Shown here: piece by piece, positions 22,176 through 32,619 of the stretch | Layout: every line of letters starts with the position of its first letter | Numbering within the stretch: position 1 is the stretch's first letter | NCBI GenBank assembly: GCA_021018995.1 | Contig: CM037585.1 | Coordinates: forward strand, 68,636,646 to 68,700,645 | Direction of reading: 5' to 3' | DNA: 64,000 nt | Origin: Chloranthus sessilifolius | Taxonomy: Eukaryota; Streptophyta; Magnoliopsida; Chloranthales; Chloranthaceae | Notes under the pieces: generated by a model | Databases searched by the model: none | Told to the model about the DNA's origin: nothing | What the model saw: only the letters and a program-made list of their open reading frames with translations | Position numbers and translations under genes: made by a program

Positions 22176-24845
22176 TTAGCCCATCGGTCCCACTGCCTTG
22201 CAGCTCCTGCGGTTGTGACCATATTTATTGCACCTGCTACACTGTAGTGCCCTAACCTCACCCTTAGACCTTATCCTTCTCTTCCTCGGACGGCTTGCTT
22301 TCAATAATAGGGTGGTCTCACTTTCATATTTTTCGTGGAGTTGCTTTGGAACTCCCATTGACTTTTATCGAGGGTGGGAACCCATTGCTCGTCATATGTT
22401 TGTCTAAAGCAAGCGGTGAAAATCAGTTCTCACAAAATTTATGGTAGTCGTAACTTCTTGATTGATGGCATACGGCATGGGAGCAAGGCAAAGCCATAAA
22501 TGTGCCAACGGCGGCCACTTCAGGTCTTATGTTCCAAGTCGACGTGATGAATGTAATTTCCGAAATTGACTTGGAATTGATCGCGCCCGTATGGTTGAGC
22601 TCTCTTTCTACCGGCCCATTGCAACACCTACTTCATGTGAGCGTCGCTTTGGGCGGAGAAGGTGGTCCATTTATCGAGATATCTCTGCGTTTTGAAAATG
22701 ATCGTGACTTTCTCTCTAGTAGTTACGATTAAGTCAATAATTGGTCTCTCTCGAGCTATCTTTAGCACTGCTTTAAACTTTCGACAATATTCGTAGATGG
22801 GGACTCGTCGCCTTCCTTCCATATGCGCGTGCCCAATGCTTTGGATCTATTTTCAAAATATATTCTACGAGAATCAGGATCTTTCTTCATTTCGTTAATA
22901 AAATAATCAAATTTCTCTTTCGAATATGCCTTGGCACTCTACCATAGACCCTTCACATTGTTCACAGGATACTTGTCTTTGCCAAATTTTGTGTCATATG
23001 CATCGATAGTTGTGATATCGTTAGGAAGATCGTTTCACCGCATTTATTAAACCCTTGACTGTCCGTGATAATTACGAGATCTTCGTTAAACCCACCGATC
23101 ACGAACGCACCTACCCGTTCAAGAAACCACATCCACGTATCCTCTTCTTCTAACTCGACCAGGGCAAATGCTAACGGTAATATATGACCATTACCGTCTT
23201 GCGAGGAAGCGATAAGAGGATCCTTGAAGCGTCCTCGTGGTGTAGTCTACAAGCAATATCGACGAAGTGTATTGCGGTAACCCAAATGCATGGGCCAAAA
23301 CTCCAAAAAAATCTTTGAAACTTACCGTCAAGAGTAAGTTGAAAGGATGTTTGTACATTAGGATCTACCCTTTCCATCTCCTTCACGTAGGCTGGTAGAT
23401 CAACAAATTGTCCTTCCCAACTTCCTCTAATATCATTAAGGGCAAGCTCTTTTCCTCTCCAAGCTTTTGCATATGAGATTTGCACATTATAAGCTTTTGC
23501 AATATCAAACATTATCGACGCCGGTGTGTAGTCGAATCCTTCCATAAGTTTATCCCGTACATAATTCGCTACGAAGGAGATTGTTGCATTACGGTGACCA
23601 TGCGGTCCGATCTTAGCGGCTCCGCATGTGTGAGTACTATTGAATGTCTTGATTTGGAAAGAATCGAGCCCAGTCAATTTAGAAGCATGTATTCGCCACG
23701 AACAATCGGGTTCGTAGCATCCGGTCATCCTTTCGATAACTAGCGGTCCTCAAAGGCCGAATTTGAAAGTTTTTCTCCACCGCGTATTCTTTCAATGCTC
23801 TTTGAAATGTTTGTTTGTCTCTGAAGATCTCTCCAAATTTAAACGTCCAATTCCGATATTCAGTTTTCACCTCTTCATCGGAGGAATCGCCCGATGTCTC
23901 TGACATTTCGTAATCTCCGTCTACTAGGGGATTGTCAATATCTCTCACAAAAATTTTCGGGTCCTCTTTGATAAACCCATCTGGTTCGCCTTCATATTCT
24001 TCTTCTAAGGTATCTTCATGCATGGCGGTGTTCTCGGGTGGTTGACTAGATCCTTCACCGAAGGGGTTCTGATGTGATTGACCGGATCCTTCACAGAATG
24101 GATAATGGCGTGGTTGGCTAGGCCCTTCACCGAAGGGGTGCTCATATGTATGGACATGGGGTTGAGTTACTCCGGTAATTCCCATCGATGGCATGGTAGA
24201 ACATAAGTCTTGAGTAAACCAAGTTGTCCATCCACCGGGGAAGATATGACTGAAATCGTTGGTATCCACCACCCTTTCTGAAGTATAGTCTAACCATTGA
24301 CTACATTGTTGTGACCCATGCATGTATTTTACTGGGTCATCATACGATTCAATCGGAGCATCGTTTAAATCAAATGTTGCTTTCCCTCTGCCATCGTTCG
24401 CCGCAATATAACCGTCATCGCCTAACGGGACGGTATCGTATACAATTTCATCCTCAAACTTACATGGCTGAAATGAATGAGACACAAAATCAGTCCCGCC
24501 GAGATTTACTTGTTCAGCTTCAACTGGGAAGGATGACGGTTCCTTAATGATGAATACTTTTATAACGTCCACTCCGGATTTATAAAACGTAAATAATGTA
24601 GCCAAATCATCAGAGTCCAAAATGTCGGCAACCACAGGCGTATTCACTATCTTCATATGAAACTTTGTGGAAACTGTTTCATCCGCCTTCGCAAAACTGA
24701 CAGCAGACATTCGCCTTATGAATTGTTCATAAGAAATTTCAATTGAAATGTTAATAAGCCTCCGGCGGCCACCTTCATACAAGCCATCATCGTTTACAAG
24801 AAGGCCATCATAGTGACAAAGAAGAGGAATCCTCACGCCCGTCAT
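22176..24845 (-). pseudogene. mudrA-type MULE transposase, broken by frameshifts
   Basis: Minus strand, N to C: start at 24845 with a globular N-terminal segment (VRIPLLCHYDGLLV); acidic linker with repeated HPFGEGPSQP-like peptides (24150-24020); MuDR-type DNA-binding region (FKFGEIFRDKQTFQRALKEY; then TGCYEPDCSWRIHASK); the helix region IMFDIAKAYNVQISYAKAWRGKE; the MULE catalytic core (DGNGHILPLAFALVELEEE; WMWFLERV; IITDSQGFN, about 23200-23040); a SWIM-like PCSHAVCHQ (about 22490); and a CCHC knuckle CSRCNKYGHNRRSC (about 22240-22195). Frames change near 23720, 23240 and 23170, with further stops between 23040 and 22400. The order matches plant mudrA transposases, which cut and reinsert the element. 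Confidence 0.85.
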
Positions 24846-24914
24846 CGTCTGTTTAAGAATGAGAAGGAAGGGTCATAAGACTGATGAAACAAAAGAGAAA
24901 AGACGACTATAACT

Positions 24915-25190
24915 CTTAGTCGATTGCAAATACAATCGATATCGACTCTATTTGAAATCGATATTGATTGTTTATACAATCGATATCGATTGTTTATACA
25001 ATCGATATCGACTCTATATACAATCGGCATCGACTCTATTTGAAATCGATATCGATTGTATAAACAATCGATATCGATTTCAAATAGAGTCGTAATCGGC
25101 TCTATACACAATCGATATCGATTGTATACACAATCGTCATCGACTCTATTTGGAGTCGGCGATTATTGTATCAAATCAATATCGGATGTG
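24915..25190. repeat. Palindromic repeat array 7 of the MULE, upstream of the transposase
   Basis: About twelve 22-bp units, many with the full palindrome AATCGATATCGATT and spacer gtttatac or tctatttg. It lies between the transposase start and the right terminus, in promoter position for the minus-strand gene. Confidence 0.9.
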
Positions 25191-25199
25191 TATGGAGCC

Positions 25200-25560
25200 G
25201 ATGACGAAATACAGGGCCTTCTTCTTCTAAGAGATACTGCATCACTACATAACACTAATAAACTGAAAATAGGGTTAAGTATGATACCTCTAGTCGCAAG
25301 GACAAAGTTCAGGGTCTTTTTGCCACAATGAAGAAATGCAGGGCCTTCTTCTTCCAAGCCTCTGTTTTCTTCTTCGACATAGCAGATCGGAGCAGATCAG
25401 AGCAGATCAGACTAAGTAAGGACACTCCGTCTAGGGTTTTACACCTCTAACTTTTTTGCAGGTTAAAATGAGGAAGAAGACGATGCTTTGTTGGTTAAAG
25501 AAGGTCTTAGAAGGGGGTAATTTGGACCTTTTACTCTCCTTAGGGTCGGCTAGGCTTGGA
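25200..25560. other. MULE right subterminal noncoding region
   Basis: A segment with gaaatacagggccttcttct is repeated at 25207 and, slightly changed, near 25335. No gene is supported. Confidence 0.45.
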
Positions 25561-25643
25561 GCTGGTTTGTCTGGGTAAAAGTGAAACTATAGGGCTTCTG
25601 ACGTAAAAGGCGTACCTGACAGGGCCGGTCAGGTAAATTTCCC
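25561..25643 (-). repeat. MULE right terminal inverted repeat
   Basis: Reverse complement of the left repeat. The last bases, TCAGGTAAATTTCCC, are followed by the duplicated target CAAAAGAAT (25644-25652). Confidence 0.9.
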
Positions 25644-25652
25644 CAAAAGAAT

Positions 25653-26074
25653 ACCAAGTTCCATAACGGTGACTTTCCAAACATGTATGAGCCCAAAGTT
25701 TGCGGATATTAATAGGACGATTCCGGCCATCCAATAGGCATGAAGGAAAGCTCGTGTTTGATCATCATGTGAATTATAAAATGGATGGGTCAGATCATCC
25801 TAATCCTCATCATTTGGATAGCCATATCTAAATTAGATGATTGTATTCTGCATGATTGTCCCGTTCCATGACATGTCCCGTACATGTTAGATCGATCCAA
25901 GTAGTTCAACGGGCGGTCCATCGTAAGTCTCTTCGCCTCACGTAGGGAATTGAATCTGAAATCAAGGCTGTGGAATTATAATTGGATATCAAAATCTTTG
26001 AAACCTTAACATTGATTTGTAATGCAAACTTGAAAGCATTCCTTTAAAATATAGCATATAGATACCTCTGATTT
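25653..26074. other. Noncoding DNA between the MULE and the old LTR
   Basis: No coding region, repeat or transposon end that I can support. Confidence 0.5.
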
Positions 26075-28252
26075 TAAAAATCTAATTTTGTGGTATTAGA
26101 TGTGTTGTGCACCGTGTATATTGTCAATGCTCCATATCAGATCCTAACCTATTTGACAAGAACTGATACAAACAACTCTTTTACTCTTCTTTTTTTAAGA
26201 AAAACTCTAGCCGTCTTTTTTTTTTATTCTTCTTAAAACCTTAGCCGTCACCACTTCTTCTCCACCCATGCCGTGAGTTATTTTTTGCCATTAAATTTGA
26301 GGAGAAAGAAGACAGTGTAATCATGGACGGATCATCGCGTAGAAAGTTGATCATCGATCTCATCACCATAATCGCCGTTGTTTTATCAATCACGTTTCAA
26401 GAAGTGAGTACCCGTCAATCCATCTCGTACTTCTCAAATCCCGTCGCATAAAATACGTTCGATCGCGTATCGACGAGCTAAATAAATGAACTCGTATATT
26501 TTATAATATATATTAATATATTAAATAATGAAATTATTAACCCCTAGCCATAAATTTTATTACAATTGTCTTTCTTTTTTCTTGAGTATATTTTATTTAT
26601 TTAATTACCTTCCTTTAGATCTATTCCGCTCTTAGTATACTTTATTCATCTAATGTGCTTCTTTTAAGATCTATTTTGGAACCGCATCTGCAATCCTTGA
26701 AAATTCACTTGCATTTTTTTAATTTCTCAAGTAACAAAGGAAATCACCAGTATATATACCAGATGTCCTTCCTCACATGATTAATATTCAAATCATTTTG
26801 TTTGCCTCATTTAGCGTGACATTTACTAATTTACTTTGTTTAATGTGGGTTCTCTTTCGTCTAAGCTATTGATGCCACTGGCACCGATAAAAGTATTAAA
26901 TCTAAGATGCCCTCAAACTAGGCTGCTTACACAATAATTGATCCTTTGTACACATATCATAATAATTACCCTATTTAAGAGTAGTGCCCACAGATTGTGT
27001 TCAAGGCTATCTTGCATTATATTGGATTATAGAAATGATGTGCAAAATGTCATTTTGGCACCATTCCTTTTCTGTTTTGCATTATTTCCATCATCTTTTA
27101 TTTATTCTTTTCTTTCTTTTTCTTTTTTTATCCTCTTTCCTAACTAATGTATCCTTTGCTTTAAGGAGTCAGACTTGGTAGCACATTTTTCATTTTCATT
27201 TGGATCGGGGTCCATTAATCGGAGTTATTTAGCATGGGTGGGTGATGGCTCATACTTTTGCTTGGGTGTTGTCCTCTTGGTTGACTCATCTGATGTTAGA
27301 CCTTAACACATCTGATGTTGGACGATAACTAATCTGATTCAGTACCGCAAAAGAAATTATCTGTTAATCGATTAATGCAACTTACTTGAAGGTATAATGA
27401 TTACTTTATATTTTAATACTATTATAATAATAATTACCTTATATTTTAATGCTATTATGAAATCTAAGGTACACTTAGTTATATTATATTATATTTAAGG
27501 TAATAATTTGTTTTAACCTATACTAATAAACTTTTTAAATAATATATATTATATAAGTATTATATTATTATATAAAACAAGGTACTTAAGTATCCTATTA
27601 GTTAATAATATAAATTACTTGTTAAGGTTGGGTATGCAAACACTGTCCCGAATTCTTTTATCCTTTTTAATATCGATCGATTGATTCTAAGCAGAACCGA
27701 ACCATAGTTTATTAAATTGCTTAAAAGTTCGATCGATCGACTCCGAGACCGATCGATCGACTCTGACCCAAATTTAATAATTTATATAATATATTTTATA
27801 CGATTGATCAATTTCAAAACCGATCAATCGATCTTCGTCTGAACAGACGACCTTAACTACATTATAATTCCACTTTTGCACGACCAAAACTTAGTACACA
27901 TTAATCACGTGTAAGTTTCGATCGATGGTGGTGATTTACTCATACTCTTTTAATGTCTTTTAATTGGACAGTTAATTATATTAGTTTATATATATAACTT
28001 TTAGTGTTTCAATACGACCACTTCGATAACACGCAGTGTTAGAATTCAATACGTCGTGAAAATCGAACTCTGACCTTTAAGCCATCGAAATCACACTTAT
28101 AACTACCATATTTTATATTGTATTGGGATGAAGTGTAAATAAATATATTTATAAACATAATAAAATTTGATGTAAATTTTTCTGTGCCCATGATATTTTT
28201 GTATTTTCATTTTGATCATATTATATGAGTTATAAATAAGTTAGGTCATATG
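26075..28252 (+). mobile_element. Old solo LTR, left part (split by the gypsy element)
   Basis: About 26075-28252 joined to 40546-42050 aligns along its length with the reverse complement of the solo LTR at 44766-48194. Shared landmarks are the start region with ttttgtggtrttagatgtgt, aaacyctagccgtc, the donor-like GTGAGTACCCGTC (26403), and ttaggtcatatgtac, which the gypsy insertion interrupts. The 5' end is eroded, so position 26075 is approximate. A short open frame at 26323-26453 (MDGSSRRKLIIDLI, with a hydrophobic stretch) runs across the donor-like site. Confidence 0.75.
27669..27930. repeat. ATCGATCGATCG motif cluster in the old LTR
   Basis: About seven copies of TCGATCGATCG-type words (near 27676, 27730, 27753, 27820, 27917). 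The same kind of cluster lies at the equivalent place in the solo LTR at 46758-47560. Confidence 0.7.
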
Positions 28253-28854
28253 TGTAACGTCTTGAAAAATTTTGACCTTTGAACAGTGCGCCTCGGTGTA
28301 CGTGTCTATCGAGTCACATGCCCGACTTTGTAGAGAGACAATTGGTAAGTTAAAATTAGATTATGTGTTAAGTGAATCAAGAATAATGGAGAGTTGTATA
28401 AACCTTTGAATGAGTGTAGATACACCTAGTTGTGGTGTATATGCTTGACACCTAAACCTAAAACTAGATATAAGGGAATTAAACTAAAAGAGAATTTATT
28501 TCTCTTATGAAGTGGGTTGTTGAGAGAGTTATTAAGAGAGAGAGGAGAGGGAAGAGCAATCAATAAGGTATGGTGAGTGTGCACATGAGGAGAAATCGAT
28601 AAGGGATATTAATTGCGAGATTGGATCGCGTGAAATTCAAAGCTTTGAGCTACGAAGCCCTAGCTGTGCGTGAGAATCGGAATCGAGGAATCGATAGATT
28701 AAAAAGTAAGATTTTATATAAATGCTGTAAGAAATAAATGAGTAAATTAGTTATGTATGTGAGTGGGAAAATTAAAGAAGAAATGGATAAGAATTGAAGG
28801 AAAAATAAGAAGAAAAAGTTAAATCAGAGTTGGGTGAAAACTGACAAAACCGAT

Positions 28855-29170
28855 CGATCAATTTTCAAATTGACCGATCGATTATATCAAGAGTGATGAG
28901 TTTGTGGGTTTCTGAACGAAACCGATCGGTCGACTTTGAAAACCGACCAATCGAAATGAAACCGACCGGTCGATTCCCTCAAAACAGAGAATATGAAAAA
29001 TTAGTTATGGGAAATTCGACCAGTCGATTTTAGATCGACCGGTCAATTTTGGAAACCGACCGATCGATTTGGGAAATCAACTGATCGGTTTTCGTGTGAA
29101 AGAAAATGTATGGTTTTCTTAAGGAAAACCGACTGGTCGAAATGAATTCGACCGATCGATTTTGGCTGTT
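28855..29170. repeat. Palindromic motif array in the 5' LTR
   Basis: Units of 19-21 bp with consensus near AAACCGACCGGTCGATTTT and palindromic core CGACCGGTCG or CGATCGATCG. About ten copies are split into two clusters by a short unrelated segment. It lies between the donor-like and acceptor-like sites of the LTR. Confidence 0.85.
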
Positions 29171-30132
29171 CCAAAGTCTGGTTTCTGTTTGAAGTGGGAA
29201 CTTTTGGGAGATATCGTGTCTTCTTGTTTTACGTCATTTTTTACGTTTATTATAACTTCACGTATATTTCGTTTGAGCGTGAACCCTGGGGCTAGAAGCG
29301 CTAACATGAACTAAGAAGTTAGGTGTGACTTCGTGTGAGGTAGGGAAATCTCTATACCATGTGCATTTGATACAACTAGCATGTGAATTATGATATGATG
29401 TGGCTTGTTATCAATCACCATTGAGTTTCTGTAAGCTTTTGAAAATATGAATGTGTAAGCATGTGTGTGTGTTTTAGAAATTGTGTTCATGATGTGAGAA
29501 TCTTTCAACATTCATTCCGATAAATGTGTGTGAAAGAGGGTGTTTAAACATTCAATTTAGATATAATTATCAAACTACATGGCGATAAGTTATATGTATG
29601 CATGATGATTTAAGGTTGAATATGTGAATACCCGACCGACGCAGTGATATAACCGCAACCGATGCGGCGAGATATCCGTGACCGGTACGGCAGGATATCC
29701 ATATGACCCTTTGTGATCTTTGTGATCTTGTGAATTCTATCGACCAACGGTAAATGTGTTCGGCACAAGTGTCCATCATTATTAGGACCTTGGGCACCAT
29801 GTGAAAATAGTTCATATGAACGACGATGGTGGGTATTCCACCGAGGGCTCGATGCTATATGCTCGAGGGACTATTTAAGTGATCAATTTAAGTTTTGCTT
29901 TGGCTATGAGAATCAGTTTTGAAAATCATGTGTTTAAACGTTAGAAAATTGTATTTAATCTCAGTTTCGCTTTAAGTCAAATACCTTTAAATTGTGCATC
30001 TTCGTATAAGAAAAGAAATCATATTTTGTTTATGTCATAAGATATATGTGTGATGTTAAGAATCTGCATGCTATTAGTATTTCCCTACTGAGCTTTTGTT
30101 GTTAGCTCATCCCTTGACTATACGTCACAGGT

Positions 30133-30249
30133 ACAGGAGCTGAGGTTGACTTAGAGGATCCCGCATTGGTGGAGGATCCTAATTTCTCTCTTGGGGAGGA
30201 CTCAGAGCCTCATCCGGAGAATTGTTTTATCTGCTCCAAGCACGGGTAG
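30133..30249 (+). other. Conserved acidic micro-ORF at the 3' side of the 5' LTR
   Basis: Immediately after an acceptor-like CAG, an open frame of 38 codons reads EVDLEDPALVEDPNFS and ends CFICSKHG before a TAG. The 3' LTR copy (40069-40187) keeps the frame and nearly all residues despite LTR divergence. An unrelated acidic peptide sits at the same place in the solo-LTR family (41608-41757). It could be the last exon of an LTR-driven transcript. No function is known to me. Confidence 0.45.
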
Positions 30250-30611
30250 GTCCAACTTTGGATTGATAGGTTATAGTATAGTTTTTGGTGATGTAAAGAA
30301 CATAAATGGTTGAATCATAATTGTAATATTCTTTTTTGAACCATGTTTCGATGATGGTCGACCATCACTGGTGATTCTCCTCGGTTCTCCTGCCCATGAG
30401 CTTTTACATGGGATTAGAACCGTTACTTTATCTTTTTGAGATATAGAATTGGAGATTTCCTTTTTACCTATGATGATCTATCTGTTTAGTTAAATTTTCT
30501 GCTTTGTTTCCGCTTTGCGTGTGGATGTGTCAAGCGTTCTGTTCGGGGATCGGCCTTAGCGTCGATCCGTCAATCCGAGTTTCGCGATTAGAAAATTCGG
30601 GCTGTCACAGT

Positions 30612-30629
30612 TGGTATCGAAGCATAGGC
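30612..30629 (+). other. Primer binding site (tRNA-iMet type)
   Basis: TGGTATCGAAGC begins two bases after the 5' LTR end. It resembles the initiator-Met primer site TGGTATCAGAGC with a small change. Confidence 0.8.
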
Positions 30630-30737
30630 TTTAGAAAATTTCTGACAAGCCTTAGATTAGACTAAATGTTTAAGATTTTGTTGGAAGTATAAGGATCTTC
30701 TATTAATGGAACTGTTGTTTCATTGTAACAGATTGAG

Positions 30738-31975
30738 ATGTACTCGAGAGGTAGAGGACAACCTAGAAGCGATCGCGATAGAAATTTGAGGAGTGGGGAT
30801 GAGATCCCTATGGGTTCTAGTATTAAGCAAAGAAACCCTCCTGATGAGAGAGATCAGAGGGATGAGGCAACTGTTAGGATGGCACAGGCCATGGAAGCTG
30901 TGACTGCCGCCATGGCTCAACAGGCTTCTACCATGGCTCAACAGACGAGATTGCTGGCTGCAAATAATATGAACCATCAACAGCCACCACCACCACCTCC
31001 GGCATTATTGCCCTCATCATTTGTTTGACCGTAAGAGATTGAGACATCCTAGTTTCTATGGGCAGACGGATCCGCTTGAGGCGGAGAAATGGTTAAATCA
31101 AATTGAAAAGCTTCTACAAAGACTTCAGAGTACTGAGGACGAGAAGGTGGGCTGGGCTTCTTCCAGCTTGAGGGTGATGCCGATCTGTGGTGGAAATCGG
31201 TACTAGAAAGAGAGAGGTTGAAAATCCTCAAGATCAGTGGAATTTGTTGAGGTGTTCAATAAAGAATACTTTCCCAAGCAAGTGAGGAATCAGATGAAGA
31301 AAGACTTTGCTAACTTGGAGCAAAGAAGTATGGTCGTATGAGAGTATGATCGAATTGATGAAGGCAAGTAAATTTGAAGAAGGCCTAAGGCCAAACGTGC
31401 GAGATAAGATTTCGGTGTTCGAGCTCAAGACCTACGTGGAAGTAATAGAAAAAGCAATTGTGGCCGAAAGAGATATAAACAATATGTATAAAAGGCAAGA
31501 TCAACAGAACAAGAACAAGGCGAGCCAAGGGAGAGCAAGTGACTACGACTCGGGGAACAAAAGGCTGAGATTTACAACACCATCTCTAGTGTCGAGACAA
31601 CCTGCCTACACAAATTATCCCAGCCCACCAGTATCTACCCCTGTGAGACCTTTCCGTATAGAAGGCCCTGCTCAGAGTCAGTCTAAAGGAGCAACATTTA
31701 CTCAGGGATTCTCTAAAGCAGCGTCGTCGAGTCCCCAGATCACGTGTGCCCGTTGTGGCAAATCTCATAAAACTTCTGATTGTAAACATGGCACGGGGGG
31801 ATGTTTTAAATGCGGAAAGATGGGCCATATGATCAGAGATTGCCCAAAACTGAGAAAGGAAGGTACGGTTTCAACTGCTACTTTGCAAAGGCCTATATAA
31901 CCTACGAGACCTACCATACAAGGTCGTGCTTTTACAGTGACTGCCGAAGATGCTCGGGCAAGTAACGATGTGATC
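30738..31975 (+). pseudogene. gag of the gypsy element
   Basis: ATG at 30738 starts MYSRGRGQPRSDRDRNLRSG, with a Met/Ala/Gln-rich stretch (MAQAMEAVTAAMAQQ) and a proline run. The capsid region follows from 31021 (HPSFYGQTDPLEAEKWL), then breaks of frame, then 31307-31900. Two zinc knuckles end it: CARCGKSHKTSDC and CFKCGKMGHMIRDC, which bind the genomic RNA in retroelement particles. Stops and at least two frameshifts are present; the TAA at 31898 replaces a probable Gln codon. The frame then runs on to 31993. Confidence 0.85.
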
Positions 31976-31978
31976 CAA

Positions 31979-32126
31979 GATATAATCGTCTAGTTATATT
32001 TAATTTAGTTTAATTGCATTTTAAATGAAGAAGGTGCATAGATAAGAATGATCTACTAGGTCTCTATTTTTATGAGTGTTTAACCTTGTCATGCATGAAT
32101 AATTATCTAGTATACGTATTAACATA
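31979..32126 (+). other. 148-bp noncoding insert between gag and protease
   Basis: The gag-pol reading is interrupted between ASNDVIQ (ending 31978) and GTLQLYQ (from 32127) by AT-rich DNA with stops in all frames. Plant chromoviruses of this kind usually have a continuous gag-pol. The borders are not GT..AG and no duplication is obvious, so its origin is unclear. Confidence 0.5.
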
Positions 32127-32560
32127 GGTACCTTACAACTATATCAAGAAAACGACAGTGATCGTTGTGAGGCACGAGTTCTGATAAACCCAGGGTCTAC
32201 CCACTCGTTTATGACTCCGGACTTCGCGAGAAGATTAAAGATCATTCTCGAAGCGTTGGAGTTATTTTTGGACGTGTCAGTTCCTACGGGAAGTTCAGTG
32301 ACTACAGACACGTGTTGTCGATCTGTTATCGTACGAGTTGAAGATCGCGAGATGATGATGAATTTTATTTTGTTGAAGATGCAAGGATTTGATGTACTCC
32401 TTGGTATGAATTGGCTATCTGCTTATCATGCGAGCGTTGACTGCCTACGAAAAGTCGTCACATTTCGTCCACCGAAGCAAAAGTATTTTCGATTTGTCGA
32501 TGACAAGGGTAAGATTATACCAATCATCTCCGCGGTACGAGCTGAGCGGATGGTGAGGAA
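32127..32560 (+). pseudogene. Retropepsin-type protease domain of the gypsy element
   Basis: The active-site loop reads [10 protein letters not shown] at about 32182-32211, where active plant gypsy proteases have LIDSG(S/A)THSF. Asn therefore stands in place of the catalytic Asp. The rest of the fold is recognisable to [19 protein letters not shown] (about 32390-32446), the conserved end of the domain. The protease would cleave the Gag-Pol polyprotein in the particle. The open frame continues into the RT. Confidence 0.85.
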
Positions 32561-32619
32561 TGGGTGCGGTGGATACCTAGCATTTTTACAAGCGCAACGA
32601 GAAGCGAAGAGCGTTATCA

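Larger units (their letters stand above)
15835..25643. mobile_element. Complete Mutator-like element (MULE) with transposase and DUF1985/Ulp1 genes
   Basis: The ends are inverted repeats of about 83 bp (15835-15917 and 25561-25643) starting GGGAAATTTACCTGA, with only a few mismatches. A perfect 9-bp direct repeat, CAAAAGAAT, flanks them (15826-15834 and 25644-25652), as expected for Mutator insertion. Inside are a plus-strand DUF1985/Ulp1-type gene (17768-21695) and a minus-strand mudrA-type transposase gene (24845-22176), arranged tail to tail. All noncoding gaps are packed with a 22-bp palindromic repeat. Both genes are broken, so the copy is dead, but termini and duplication are well preserved. 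ULP-bearing MULEs (Kaonashi and similar) are known in plants. Confidence 0.93.
28253..30609 (+). repeat. 5' LTR of the gypsy element
   Basis: 2357 bp. Features in order: TATA-like TAGATATAAGG (28466-28476); GA-rich leader; splice-donor-like GTAAGATTTTAT (about 28707); palindromic motif array (28855-29170); repeated gatatccgt/gcggcgagatatcc patches near 29650; acceptor-like gtcacag (30130); a short conserved open frame (30133-30249); end at TGTCACA. Confidence 0.9.

Noticed and set aside
16201-25190. The 22-bp arrays as a CRISPR-like array
   Set aside because: The spacers are short AT-rich 8-mers, not unique 30-mers; the organism is a plant; and the arrays sit in transposon introns.
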